Translations under genes and position numbers: made by a program
Assembly: GCF_019649055.1 (NCBI RefSeq)
Contig: NW_026570390.1
Span: 124,001 to 188,000 of the forward strand
Direction: 5' to 3'
DNA from: Paramacrobiotus metropolitanus
Lineage: Eukaryota > Tardigrada > Eutardigrada > Parachela > Macrobiotidae
Length of the DNA stretch: 64,000 nucleotides
In this document: piece after piece, positions 12,530 to 22,656 of the stretch
How the letters are laid out: each line of letters begins with the position of its first letter
Position numbering within the stretch: position 1 is the stretch's first letter
The notes under the pieces: model-generated
The model's input: the letters and a program-made list of their open reading frames with translations, nothing else
Told to the model about the DNA's origin: nothing
Databases searched by the model: none

Positions 12530-12960
12530 TTGCAGATTTTCCACCTCCAGACGAACCCGAAACCGCACGTTTTTGAACAATAACGCGAGCAAAATCCTCT
12601 ACTTTTGACTTATAGACATGGGTTGAGATACTTAAATGATTTCTGTTTGTCTGTTCACCCGAGATAGGTACTTGACAATGTTGACATATGTGTGCGGCAT
12701 CTCTGTAATAGATACCGACATCATTTGCTCTAACACAGTTTGTAATGTTTGTTTTCGTCAGGAATACCGAATCATGTTTTTAACAGCAGCGTCTAATGAT
12801 CTTTTTAGAAGCTGCGCTGCCTCTGTTTATGTATACTTTATCCTTCCACCGAGCGGCACTTCCGCTCCTTGTTCAGCGATGCTTATCAAGATTCAGATCT
12901 ATATTGCCACGAATGGGATACACCACAGCCGGCAAACCAGAAAAGACTGACCAAAACCAA
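12530..12960 (+). repeat. Dispersed repeat R1, copy 1
   Basis: Matches 22130-22420 and 50850-51140 on the same strand and the reverse complement of 37190-37560. Shared landmarks are TTTTCCACCTCCA, AACAGCAGCGTCTAATG and the small palindrome-like AGCGGCACTTCCGCT. No coding potential is evident. Related ends also lie downstream of both M13 genes. Confidence 0.6.
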
Positions 12961-13367
12961 TATTATATTCTAAAAGCCCGTAGTCGAAAACCCGGCCAGA
13001 TGGTATTCATTTCTTTTAAAACCTCTCCCGCTTCGAGCGCCACAGCGGAAGAGTTTTGACTACCTTCACCAAATGTAACTAAATTAATATAATAATAATT
13101 ATCATCGTGGTATTTTTAACCAGGAAATGTTGCCACGTAAACCAAATAAAATATAGTTAATTTCCTTTTCGCTAATAGTGAACCAGGTAAAGGAAACGAC
13201 TTTTGGGCGTTTTGAGATGCCGGTTGTATGGGAAGCGGTCACTGAGGTGCATCCCGTGCACTCAGCCTTTCTGAGTAGCAGCCCCGAATGCCCGCGGCCG
13301 GGTGTGCGGGAGCTGGCTAGCAGACCGATCCCGTGCAAGCCGAACCTCCCCAAACAACGGCCCCAAA

Positions 13368-14273
13368 TTAATCCTTGGGATAAAGGGGTATGCCATTCAA
13401 AGGAACGTCCGTGCGAATGTACGATGCGTATGCATTCGATGTCCAGCGACCAGCACGCTGAATATCGTCAAGCGAAGTAGCGTTAGCAGCTGCGCAAGAG
13501 GCTGCTCCGATCCTAAAACTGTGCGGCGTGTATAAATGGATGTTCGGAACTCCACTTAAAATAGAAGTCAGCATGCGAACAAAAGCTGATCGGGATACAG
13601 GCAAACCGGTTGAGGAAACATACAAAGCAGTGTGCGAATATTTTAGACTTTTTCTCAGTGCTAAATAGTGTCGCAATGCCCGTACTGCGCAGACTGATCG
13701 CCCGGTGGCTAGCAGAGAAATTCGGCATCCTTCATGAAATTGGTCGCATTTCGATGATCGCAGATTAATGATCACTTACCCTCTGAACAGTGAGACATCG
13801 GATAAAAATAAAAAATGGCTGCTAGTTGTCGGGATAATTTCACCAATGCGTAAGAAACCAAAGAAGCACAGGGTAAACATGCTCCAGTAAAGTCGCCTAT
13901 CATAGGATGATAGCGTCTGAGAATTAGCGATATTAAATTTAATGATTCGCATGTGGTCAATGGTGATTGGCAATCTGCGGTCTATTGTTGTACCTCGTAG
14001 ACGCTTATATCCAGTTAGACATTGTCTCAGATTAAGTGAATTAGAGTCAAAAGTCGAATCACGTTCTTTAAGTAAATTAAGAACCGCTGACAAATAAACT
14101 TTCGCGGATGAGTAAGACAGACCTCTCTCGAACATATACGCAATATAACGTGAGACTGTAGACTGAGTTATACAAGAAAGGGATAAACGGAATTTTACAC
14201 AAAACTCAAAGAATTTATTTATTCCACTTCGATAAGTTTTCCTCGACGAAGGCGCTATATGATTAAAGCGCAA
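13368..14273 (-). pseudogene. DIRS-type tyrosine recombinase, one in-frame stop
   Basis: The N-terminal part starts SSRKTYRSGINKFFEFC and contains the first catalytic Arg in FFGFLRIGEI. The C-terminal part has HSFRIG (His-x-x-Arg), then AGRW and a Tyr in ASYIR. The active-site residues R, HxxR, W/H and Y are therefore all visible. A single TAA at 13776-13778 interrupts an otherwise continuous frame between DVSLFRG and IINLRSSKCDQF. The frame stays open upstream into the RNase H coding end in another register and shows no obvious ATG of its own, as is common for overlapping DIRS frames. It catalyses circular-cDNA integration in active relatives. Confidence 0.8.
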
Positions 14274-14299
14274 ATTGTCAACAACAATATCAAGAGATG

Positions 14300-16276
14300 C
14301 TAAGGATGCATGATGTGATAATTGTACAGATCTAGAAGCACACTTTCGGATACCAGTTGCGGCACGGAATCTGCATTCGGCGCTAGACTGATAAACCGCT
14401 CCATCTGAAAACGCGATAAAGCGTCAGCGATAGTATTGTTGATACCCGATATGTGCTTAATTGTCATAGTAAAATTAAGCCGTGCTGCAATGGCCACCAT
14501 GCGCCGCATTAATTCCAAAACAATCCTGCTGCGTGACCTGTAGCTTTCCCAAGCTTGTGAAGCACCGAGGTTATCGCAATGAAAGATAACTTTTTTACCG
14601 ACCAATTGTGCTCCCCATAATGTCAACGCGACAAGTATGGGTATCATTTCTAAGCACTCAATGGAAAGGTGTGCATCATTAATGTAAACTGGCCAGCGTA
14701 ACTGAAACCAGTGACCATTAAAATAGCCCCCACACCCGCGCGTGGCTGATGCATCGGTAAACAACTGGATCGCATCACAGCGTGTCCAGTTAATTTCTAA
14801 AAACTGTGCAGTACCATTCCATTTAGGAAGAAATTCCAGCCACCAGTCAATATCTTTTTGGAAATCATCGTCGAGGTCAATCTCAAAGTCGATGGTACTC
14901 TTACTCAGAGATAAATTTGCGATTAACCGTCTTGTAAAAAGTCGTCCGACAGGTACACATTTAGATGCGAACATAAGGGAACCAATCAAACTTTGAAGTT
15001 CAGTACGGTTGCAAACAGTCTTTTGTTTCCACACACCGAGTAGCAAAATGATATCATTCTACTTGCCATGCGGTAAGCTTAAAGTCTGAGCAACTGAATC
15101 AAGTACAATGCCGAGAAATTTTAGTTTTGTTGACGGGCCTTCTGTTTTTTTAGTAGCAAGCGGAACTCCTAGCGAAGCGCAAAGTTCCGAGAATTTATCC
15201 ATTAAATCAGAGCAAAGCTTCTGATTAGATTGTGTTGCAAGGAAAAAATCATCAACATAGTGTAACATGAACTTATGCCCAGTAACATGCACAAACACCC
15301 AATGCACTGCATCGGAAATTAAACAGAATAAAAAAGGTGAAGAGCGCGAGCCGAAAGGTAGAACAATGTCGAAGTAGAAAAGGCCATTACATTGGTAGCC
15401 AAGCAGATACCAGTCAGCCGGTCTGACTGGCACAAGACGAAACGCATGCTGAATATCAAATTTAGACATAAGAGCACCTTTACCCAGTTGCAGGAGAATA
15501 TTCACAGCATCGTCGACATTGCAGAATGCTAAGGAATAATCCTCTTTACTAATATAATCATTGACACTGTGTCCGGTTGGGCGGGACATATCCATGAGAA
15601 TGCGAAATTTTCCATCCGGTTTAGGTCTTACTCCGAGCGAATTTATAACAAATGTAGGAAAAGGGGGGCTGCTGAATGGACCGACAGAGTGTGTTAGCGA
15701 CACTTCTGCATCAATCTGCGACTGAAGATGCTTTGCGTAAATACGAGCAGATGCTGCATTTGGTGTGCGCATACTACGCTTCGGACCACGATAACCAATG
15801 TCAGCGCCATATCGTAAAATGTTCAGTAAATATGATACGAACTGTTGATCGGGATGTTCTTTAAGGAAGTGGGCGAATGCATGTGCCTTCAACGGGGTTG
15901 CGATATCTTTAGGAATTACTGCTGCGCACTTTCGCTTTGCACTGTGGCTCTCGATGTTCGCGTTGACCGCAGTTTGCACACCGATGTTGACGGCCGTATC
16001 GACAGAGCAAGCCGGTAGTACATTGGCCTTTATTCCACAACTGGCAAATTTCGTCTGGTTTTGATCCCCCGTTGCCGGCGGGGAAGTTAAGAAACGACTG
16101 CCCAACCCATGAAGTCCGACGACTGCTGGTAGCACTACGCAGCAATGGACATTCCGGCCGGATGTGTCCATATTCAAGGCAGTGAAAACACTGAATAATA
16201 TTTTTGCCCACACCGACTGCAGGTTGATCAGAATCAAGCCCAAGTGGTTGAGACAAGTACTCAGCATAAGCGTCAT
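14300..16276 (-). pseudogene. DIRS reverse transcriptase-RNase H, one in-frame stop
   Basis: Reverse transcriptase blocks are clear: GVRPKPDGKFRILMDMS, KFDIQHAFRLVPV, PFGSRSSPFLFC, then YVDD in HYVDDFFLA, and LKFLGIVLDS. RNase H follows, with LFTDASATRGCGG, ECLEMIPILVAL and NTIADALSR. One TAG at 15059-15061 separates the RT end (SLPHGK) from NDIILLLGVW in the same frame. The first about 100 codons overlap gag in another register and are unlikely to be translated as such, so the true RT start is probably near 15960-15900. Confidence 0.85.
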
Positions 16277-17102
16277 CGTTTTTACGAGACCACTGCATGG
16301 CGTCGTCTGGGTTGCGACAAATCGCTAAACGGAACTGGCGGTCGTAAGCGAGCCACTGTTCAGGTGTAATTCCTTTAAGAGCCGCAATTTGGGCGATGTG
16401 GTCCATATACTTAGTCATCGGTAGCCACAGTTCCGGGTATATGGCGCAACGGTACATCTTCAGCACATTAAAAGCTCTTGACCACTGGTGGTGATCGCGA
16501 ATCTGCTCAATTTTTGAGGCATTGCTCTTGGAACTAGAGGAAGCATGCGGGGTGCGGTTGTTCGGTAAAAGGTCGTTAAGGTTCACGAATTCCTTTTTAC
16601 TGAATAACTTGAACAGGAGCGCATTATCGTCAACCGGTGGCAATAAAGTCTTAACGTTTTCCGGCAACGATTCCAGGATAACAATGGCCTTACGGTTAAG
16701 AGCGGCAGTAGTATTATTACTACTAAAGTCAATGCCTTTAGTGCCGTCTAAAGCGAAATCTTTACCTGGCTCTGAAACTGGGGAAAGGTCCCGGTCTTGT
16801 GAATGTGGTAAGTCGGATTTGCCGGCATCTCGAATTCGAATCCGGCGCGTTGATGGCGAAAATGAACGAATACTTTTATCTGTCGCGGGGATTACAGTAG
16901 CCACAGAAGCCGAGAGATCTGCAATCTGTTTCTTCAACTGAGCGAGTTCGTCTGCCACCGATTTCTTTTTGGATACACCGGCGTTAGTAGGTGCGCTCCG
17001 AGTGTTAGCGCCCGGTCTGCTGGAACTGACACGGCTGGTTCCTCGAGGTCGTCCGCGTCCACGTGCACGATTCGAACTGCCACGTATCGGCTCCGGTCCC
17101 AT
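15909..17102 (-). CDS. DIRS gag-like protein with zinc knuckles
   Basis: The ATG at 17102 gives 397 residues. The N-terminus is Arg/Gly/Ser-rich (SSNRARGRGRPRG), followed by a short coiled-coil-like segment (VADELAQLKKQIADL). A capsid-like central region follows, then zinc knuckles CFHCLEYGHIRPEC and CANCGQREHREPQC, both CX2CX4HX4C, and between them a CCCH-like CQLWNKGQCTTGLLC. It packages element RNA in relatives. The frame is uninterrupted, in contrast to the two downstream frames, and its end overlaps the RT frame. Confidence 0.8.
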   Translation of the reverse strand: MGPEPIRGSSNRARGRGRPRGTSRVSSSRPGANTRSAPTNAGVSKKKSVADELAQLKKQIADLSASVATVIPATDKSIRSFSPSTRRIRIRDAGKSDLPHSQDRDLSPVSEPGKDFALDGTKGIDFSSNNTTAALNRKAIVILESLPENVKTLLPPVDDNALLFKLFSKKEFVNLNDLLPNNRTPHASSSSKSNASKIEQIRDHHQWSRAFNVLKMYRCAIYPELWLPMTKYMDHIAQIAALKGITPEQWLAYDRQFRLAICRNPDDAMQWSRKNDDAYAEYLSQPLGLDSDQPAVGVGKNIIQCFHCLEYGHIRPECPLLRSATSSRRTSWVGQSFLNFPAGNGGSKPDEICQLWNKGQCTTGLLCRYGRQHRCANCGQREHREPQCKAKVRSSNS

Positions 17103-17198
17103 GATTGGCGGTAACACAGTGCAAAATGCGCGAAAAAAGGTGGTCAAAAGTGAACTGATTATCGAAAGAAGTCCGATTTGTAATTGTAAACAATTCAC

Positions 17199-17245
17199 AA
17201 TTCAGAACAATTCAGAACAATTCAGAACAATTCAGAACAATTCAG
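17199..17245. repeat. 10-bp tandem repeat at the 5' side of the DIRS element
   Basis: Unit AATTCAGAAC repeated about 4.7 times just upstream of gag. It may belong to the element's leader. Confidence 0.8.
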
Positions 17246-17249
17246 TTTA

Positions 17250-17650
17250 AGCAACAAAATGACAAATGCAGCCGCAGCTTGAAGAAACTTTGAAAACCAA
17301 TCGCTTGTATAGTGAGACATTTCTGATATCACCAGCGAGGTAACTGTTGCTAAGGTGACAGGCACCGGGATTGTATATATGCAGTACTTCTATACAACTT
17401 CCGCTCATGGAAATTAACCATAATTAAATACAATGATTTAATTATACATTAAAAAATGAATGTATTTTCCACTAATTAAAATATAAAATAAAAAAAAATT
17501 TATAAAAAAATAAAAAAAAAATTAAAATATAAAATATCAGAATCAGTTTAATTAGCAGACCGTTGGGCGTTGGCGTTATTGCTACAAGAACGACTACATA
17601 TCCAACGCTGTCATCGAGGACAATTTCTAAACAAAAGCCGGCCAAGCAGC
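17250..17650. other. AT-rich spacer
   Basis: No gene. An A/T-only low-complexity run occupies about 17470-17535. It may contain the unlocated 5' end of the DIRS element. Confidence 0.4.
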
Positions 17651-18340
17651 GATAGACAGAACTACCACCACTGTTAAGTGCACAAGCCCGTTAGTTGACC
17701 GAAATACCACTACATTCTAGTTAAAATAGCCCGCTAAGCCAGTGAGTGGCTGAGCTGCCACTATGGATAGCTATGTTAGCGGTTGACCGAATTGTCATTA
17801 CTGTCCGTGTAAAAACCCCGTTAGGAAACGAGTGACCGAGTTACCACTACTGTCCGGTGCACAGAGCCCGGTAGGAGAGCGGGTGACCGCGCTGTCCCTA
17901 ATGTCCGGCGCAGAAAGCCCGGGAGGTGAGCGGGTGACCGAGCTGTCACTACTGTCCAGTGTACAAAGCCCGTTAGATGAGCGGGTGACCGAGCTACCAC
18001 TGCTGTCCGGCGCAGAAAGCCCGGGAGGTGAGCAGGTGACCGAGCTGCCACTGCTGTCCGGCGCAGAAAGCCCGGGAGGTGAGCGGGTGACCGAGCTGTC
18101 AGTGACAGCCTGTCACTACTGTCCAGTGTACGTACAAAGCCCGTTAGGTGAGCGGGTCACCGAGCTACCACTGCTGTCCGGCGCAGAAAGCCCGGGAGGT
18201 GAGCGGGTGACCGAGCTGTCATTATTGTTACGTGTACATTAGTGACCGAGCTACCACTACTGTCCGGCGAACGGAACCGGTTAGCTAAGCAAGTAATCGA
18301 GCCACCACTACTGACCGGACATACACCACTGGGCCCACAC
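17650..18340. repeat. 51-bp minisatellite array, degenerate at both ends
   Basis: About ten to twelve units of 51 bp built around GTGACCGAGCT, CTACTGTCC and AAAGCCCG. The best units lie at 17830-18240 and become more divergent outward. Because 51 is a multiple of three, both strands stay open (plus 17832-18242, minus 17821-18051) with 17-residue repeats such as ELPLLSGAESPGGERVT. I treat this as a tandem repeat, not as a gene. Confidence 0.9.
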
Positions 18341-18929
18341 CAACTTCCAGTTAAAAGAGCCAGTGAAGTGATGAGTTTCCGAACTAGTGATCCAGTGCAC
18401 TATCACTGTTTCGAATTTCACACCTTATAGACTGATATTTCGGCTTTCTTTTCGGGTAGGGGATATCGTAAAATTATCTGTATGTACAGCGAAAGGGAAT
18501 GCTTTCAAGATTGAGAGAATGATGAACTGATTTTCATAGAAAGTTCGTGTTTGCCCTATTGCATGTACCGATCATGTTTCGACGAATAGACTGATGTTAT
18601 TCTAATAAATATTCATTCAAATTCAAATAAAATGGCCATGGACCACAAGAAACGCAGAGGCGAAGCCGAGGCTGTTTCTTGTAATACTTACAGCTACAGC
18701 GTACAAACGCTCGTGATGCGCAATACAGAATTCTGTAATTGTTTTTTTATCAACTATCAAAGCCAGACACTCATACAGATGCTGTTTACGAAGGAAGCTG
18801 ACCGTTTCACGCTAGCGCTATAAGACTGAAACGAAACTAGGAAGAATTTGCCGATTTACAGTGATCATCTGCTCTCACCACTGCACAGTAGTATTGATAT
18901 CCTAAATAAAAGTTAAAAATTAATCATCT
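18341..18929. other. No gene seen
   Basis: Short frames only. No recognisable repeat apart from the decaying edge of the 51-bp array. Confidence 0.3.
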
Positions 18930-19240
18930 CTACCACGCCTTAATCCACGGGTTCAGCGGGGATCCCCGCGAAAAGTTTTAAGTTGCACCGAATCCACATT
19001 ATTCATGTACGATCCCATCACACGGTATCTGTTCGGTGCGTGCACTGTGTCAAAGCGATGCTGAATGATTCGCTTATACTGTACAGATAGTTCTGACCAC
19101 AACTCAGTAGCGAGAAAATCTTTGTTTCAAAACTGCTCTTATCTAGATACCTCTTCACATCTTTCTTTTGACACCATCAGCTCGGCAAACCTCACCAATA
19201 CCGCGAGAAACGGACGTCTCGTCGCGGTCTCAGAAATTTA
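18930..19240 (-). pseudogene. Scrambled fragment of a neprilysin-like (M13) gene
   Basis: On the minus strand, about 19075-18930 matches the last coding exon of the M13 genes at 33047 and 43520: HAPNRYRVMGSYMNNVD is readable, then small deletions, then a terminal KAW-stop. Immediately beside it, 19090-19200 matches the intron 1 sequence of the first M13 gene (28540-28650, reverse orientation). First-intron and last-exon sequences are therefore joined in reversed order, which indicates rearrangement of a third M13 copy. No catalytic exon is present. Confidence 0.75.
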
Positions 19241-19589
19241 CTGTTTTCAAGAACACAGAATGGACATGATTTATACAAAGTAAAAAAAGCAATCTTGCCG
19301 CACTGTTGCAACTATTACCAGTTACTCCAGAGTCCAGACGGTGTTCGGAAAATTAATCAGTTTGATTGACAGGAAGTTCCGCTAGGACCGGTTTCCAGCT
19401 ATGGCCATGGGGCATCATTTTCCCATTGACTCACGTGGTTAATTTTTGTCTACGCTCGCCTTTTGTAGCAGTCATCATTGTTGACGAATCGTATACCAGA
19501 ATATATTAGTAACCATGCTGATCAAGACGCAATTCTGCAAAAGAATAAATTTTGCATGCCAAATATTAGTCCGTCTAGAATATCTTTTA

Positions 19590-19910
19590 ATTTCTTTTCT
19601 CTGATATCCGATAGTTCTGTGTCTATTAGCCTTTCATTATGTAGCCGCACACTGCATCGAAATAATCTTTTTGTTTTCCCACAGTTTGAACTTCAGTTCT
19701 CTGTTACAAGGCTTTTCTCACTTTTCTTTTTATTAGCTTTCTAATTAATGTTTTCTAAAATTATTATATTTTCGAAGTTTTTTTAAGGTTTCTACTCTGT
19801 ATCTAGATGCCCAGTTGTTTTTGTCGTTAATACTGTCTTACCTCGCACTATAGTGACGATTTAGTGGAAGCGGCTCGAAGGGCCATTCCCCCGTTCCTCG
19901 TAACTCAGAG
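19590..19910 (+). repeat. Dispersed repeat R2, copy 1
   Basis: Shares landmarks with 55580-55850 on the same strand: AGCCTTTCA, CCGCACACTG, TGCCCAGTT and GGAGCGGCTCGAAGGG-like sequence (AAGCGGCTCGAAGGG here). T-rich, non-coding, with no terminal inverted repeats seen. Confidence 0.5.
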
Positions 19911-20639
19911 GAGCTCAGAACAATTCAATACGGTACAAAGCAAGTACAGACTGAATGTACCTCTGCCATAAGACAGCCAACCCCCTACCACTACCATGTT
20001 ACTAAACAACAGCACTGCCTTCTTTAAAGTAAAGGTCACCTCTGCTAATATCGTACTATGTTACAGCTACTTGAATTCTCTAAGGGCACTCGACGTAAAA
20101 AAATACCGTGCGCAAACTGTATCGCGATCTCCTCAACCAAACAGAGAAATTTAAAAATAGCTGAAGCATCAAACCCAAAAAAGTTATATAATAGATGTGG
20201 CAATGTCTCCGGAAATGATCGCCCCACTCTGCTAATGAGATTTGAAAATCTGTGCGATTCCGACGTCGCAGACGCAGAGAACAGTATTGCCAGGCCGTTA
20301 CCAAGTGCTACATCTCCATGACCTGACCATCCATCATTGCCATTAGTGGAATAGAAAATGAGTGCTGATTGGCGACAGTTTCTCGAGCTGTCAAGTATGA
20401 ATTTCACAGGCCATTCACGCGCCATTTCTTCCCGCGGTAATGCGTCGATGGACGGGGATCAGCGGACTGCGTCGCGCGCAGCATCCCCAGAAATAATCAA
20501 TAATCAGGTTTTTAGCAGTCGAACGGACCAGTGGTACACTGCATGAATGTGAACACCTATTAATCCGGTAGTCCGCAACTCAAGTTAAGTACCAAATTTT
20601 CTTACCAGATTCAGCAGATTGGGGGATTTCTACGTTTCG
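19911..20639. other. No gene seen
   Basis: Overlapping short frames on both strands (20045-20425 minus, 20358-20546 plus) show no domain or splice support. Confidence 0.3.
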
Positions 20640-21030
20640 GTTTGACTTAGCCAACAGCGGTCGGAGGCAAGCAAGACAATGGTAGAAGTAGACCGGGACG
20701 GCCGTAAAGGGAAAAAAGCTCGACGGTTATCGGGCTGTTGAACGCGATGGGCATAAATGAAGAGCGGAGCACCTTCAGAGCGACTAATTAAGCAATCCGC
20801 ACGGTATACCCGCCACACTTGGCGCTGGTTTTTCGCGAGCGGATTGACCGGGGACTTTACTGCTGGCAAATACCAACCAGGTGGAAGAGATGCTGCGCGT
20901 CGTACACCGCGACTGCACCCACGAGGAGAAGCAGCGATTCATTAGCGCTGTCTTTGCGGAACCCGACCCGCCCAAGATCAGTTTGACGCCGTTGCAAGGC
21001 ATGTTTCTTTTGCATAAGAGAGAATGTTTG
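20640..21030 (+). pseudogene. Decayed BCS1-like fragment
   Basis: Around 20725-20750 the sequence matches the SGLLNAVDG region of the BCS1-like exon 2. Near 20780 a degenerate ERLDKALIRPGR-like piece follows. From 20880 to 21022 the frame reads VEEMLRVVHRDCTHEEKQRF and continues to SLTPLQGMFLLHK, matching exon 3 of the gene at 8585. The intervening exon end and the intron are missing, and the Walker A region is absent. It is therefore a processed-looking or deleted remnant with no ATPase core. Confidence 0.75.
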
Positions 21031-21119
21031 ATTTGGGACAATGATCAGTTTGACGTCTTAAGCACAAAGGTGAAACCTTTAACCTCAGAAAACTTGAGCG
21101 GCTTAAGCATCCTAAAAAA

Positions 21120-21310
21120 TACAACAATGAAAATACACGAAATACATGAAATACAGGAATGCATGAAACGCATAAAACACGGGAAACACACGAAATACAT
21201 GAAACACAGGAAACGCTGGAAACGCAGGAAACGCATGAAACACATGAAACACATGAAACACATGAAACACATACGCATGAAGGCGCGAAGCCCGTGAAAC
21301 ATGAAACGTG
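21120..21310. repeat. Short tandem repeat rich in ACATGAAACAC
   Basis: Irregular repeats of 10-12 bp (CATGAAACA and variants) following the BCS1 remnant. Long frames on either strand here are products of the repeat. Confidence 0.7.
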
Positions 21311-21425
21311 AAACGCAAAGCATGGAGAAGGAACCTATGAAAACCTAACAAGTAACAAGAACAGAAACCTGAAACAGAGACATGGAACATGGAAAACGAG
21401 ACACTTAAGTGATGAAACACGAAAC

Positions 21426-21840
21426 AGGAAACAGGAAGCACGAAGTTAAAACTTAAGAAACCGAACAAGAAAGGAAACATGAAACAATCAAACACTAATC
21501 ACAATAACAGGAAACAGGAAGCACGAAGTTAAAACTTAAGAAACCGAACAAGAAAGGAAACATGAAACAATCAAACACTAATCACAATAACAAGGAAACA
21601 GGAAGCACGAAGTTAAAACTTAAGAAACCGAACAAGAAAGGAAACATGAAACAATCAAACACTAATCACAATAACAGGAAACAGGAAGCACGAAGTTAAA
21701 ACTTAAGAAACCGAACAAGAAAGGAAACATGAAACAATCAAACACTAATCACAATAACAGGAAACAGGAAGCACGAAGTTAAAACTTAAGAAACCGAACA
21801 AGAAAGGAAACATGAAACAATCAAACACATCACATATAAC
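21426..21840. repeat. 83-bp tandem array, five copies
   Basis: Near-identical units start at 21426, 21509, about 21593, 21676 and 21759. Each begins AGGAAACAGGAAGC and ends CTAATCACAATAAC. The third junction has one extra A. High identity suggests recent expansion. Confidence 0.9.
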
Positions 21841-22129
21841 AAACACTAATCACAAATAATCGAAACCTACAAACAAGTCACGAAACACGAAACGTTTAAT
21901 GTTTCATTGTTTCCTGTATATTACTTCATTTTTCAGTGTTTCATGTTTTACTGCTTCACTTGTCCATATTTACTAGCGCCTAGCGTTTCCTGTTTCGTGT
22001 TCATGACCCGTGCTAAAGTTAAATGTTTATTAGGTCTATGCTGTCCAACTCGGTTTTTGCGTTTATAAAAAAGCATTGTCCCAACTTGCGTATTCTATGG
22101 AGTAAAAACCGCCCATCAGAGGTCATTAT

Positions 22130-22420
22130 CGGCGTCAAGCTTTCCACCTCCAAGCGAACCGAAGCGGCGCCTTTTTGAGCCATTTCAGCAGCAGAGTCAG
22201 AAACGAATACTCTACTTCGGCGTGTATTGGCGGCATTGTTGAATTAATACCGACAACATTATTTTAGTTTCATACAATTGACTTGAGTTTGTTTTCGTCA
22301 AGAAGGGCGACCCTTTTTACAATCTTACAATTGTTAGCTGCCTTCTTTTCAGTATGAGCGATGCTCCTTCCTACGGCCCTTGCGCTTCTTGTTGAAAAAC
22401 GCTAGTTTATAAAGTATATA
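22130..22420 (+). repeat. Dispersed repeat R1, copy 2 (degenerate)
   Basis: Aligns with 12530-12900: TTTCCACCTCCAAGCGAACC, a GTTTTCGTCA block, and the CCTTGCGCTTCTTG end. No coding potential. Confidence 0.5.
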
Positions 22421-22656
22421 ATAATATATTTAATTTTGCCTTCATTAATTATCAACGTTAGTAGTGAAAATATACGAGTCTCACAGGCATTAAAACTACC
22501 GTTCAGCTGTAATTAAGAGCTGAACTCAGGACAGAACACCTACCGTAAAGCGCTGGAATACATATTATTCCAATACATACACAGAACTTTTCGATACGGT
22601 TGCTTGTTGAGCTGACGCTGGTCTGCCGCGGCGCACAGTGCGCATTATTAAACAAG

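Larger units (their letters stand above)
13368..17245 (-). mobile_element. DIRS-group (tyrosine recombinase) retrotransposon
   Basis: Minus-strand order is gag (17102-15909), reverse transcriptase plus RNase H (about 15960-14300), then tyrosine recombinase (to 13368). The combination of RT/RH with a tyrosine recombinase instead of a DDE integrase defines the DIRS order. No protease or methyltransferase was recognised. Split direct repeats or inverted ends expected for PAT, Ngaro or DIRS elements were not found by eye, so the outer limits are uncertain. In-frame stops break the RT-RH (15059-15061) and the recombinase (13776-13778); this copy is probably inactive. Confidence 0.85.

Noticed and set aside
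16522-16941. 139-codon plus-strand frame
   Set aside because: Antisense shadow of the DIRS gag coding sequence.
17832-18242. 136-codon open frame of 17-residue repeats
   Set aside because: Product of the 51-bp tandem array; the opposite strand is open too and units at the edges break the frame.
20045-20425. 126-codon minus-strand frame
   Set aside because: No domain, no homology to other parts of the window, overlapped by equally long frames on the other strand.
21045-21495. Long minus-strand frames rich in Phe, His and Cys
   Set aside because: Antisense of GAAACA-type simple repeats; composition is wholly explained by the repeat.
21426-21840. CRISPR-like array
   Set aside because: Units are directly adjacent with no unique spacers, and the genome is eukaryotic.
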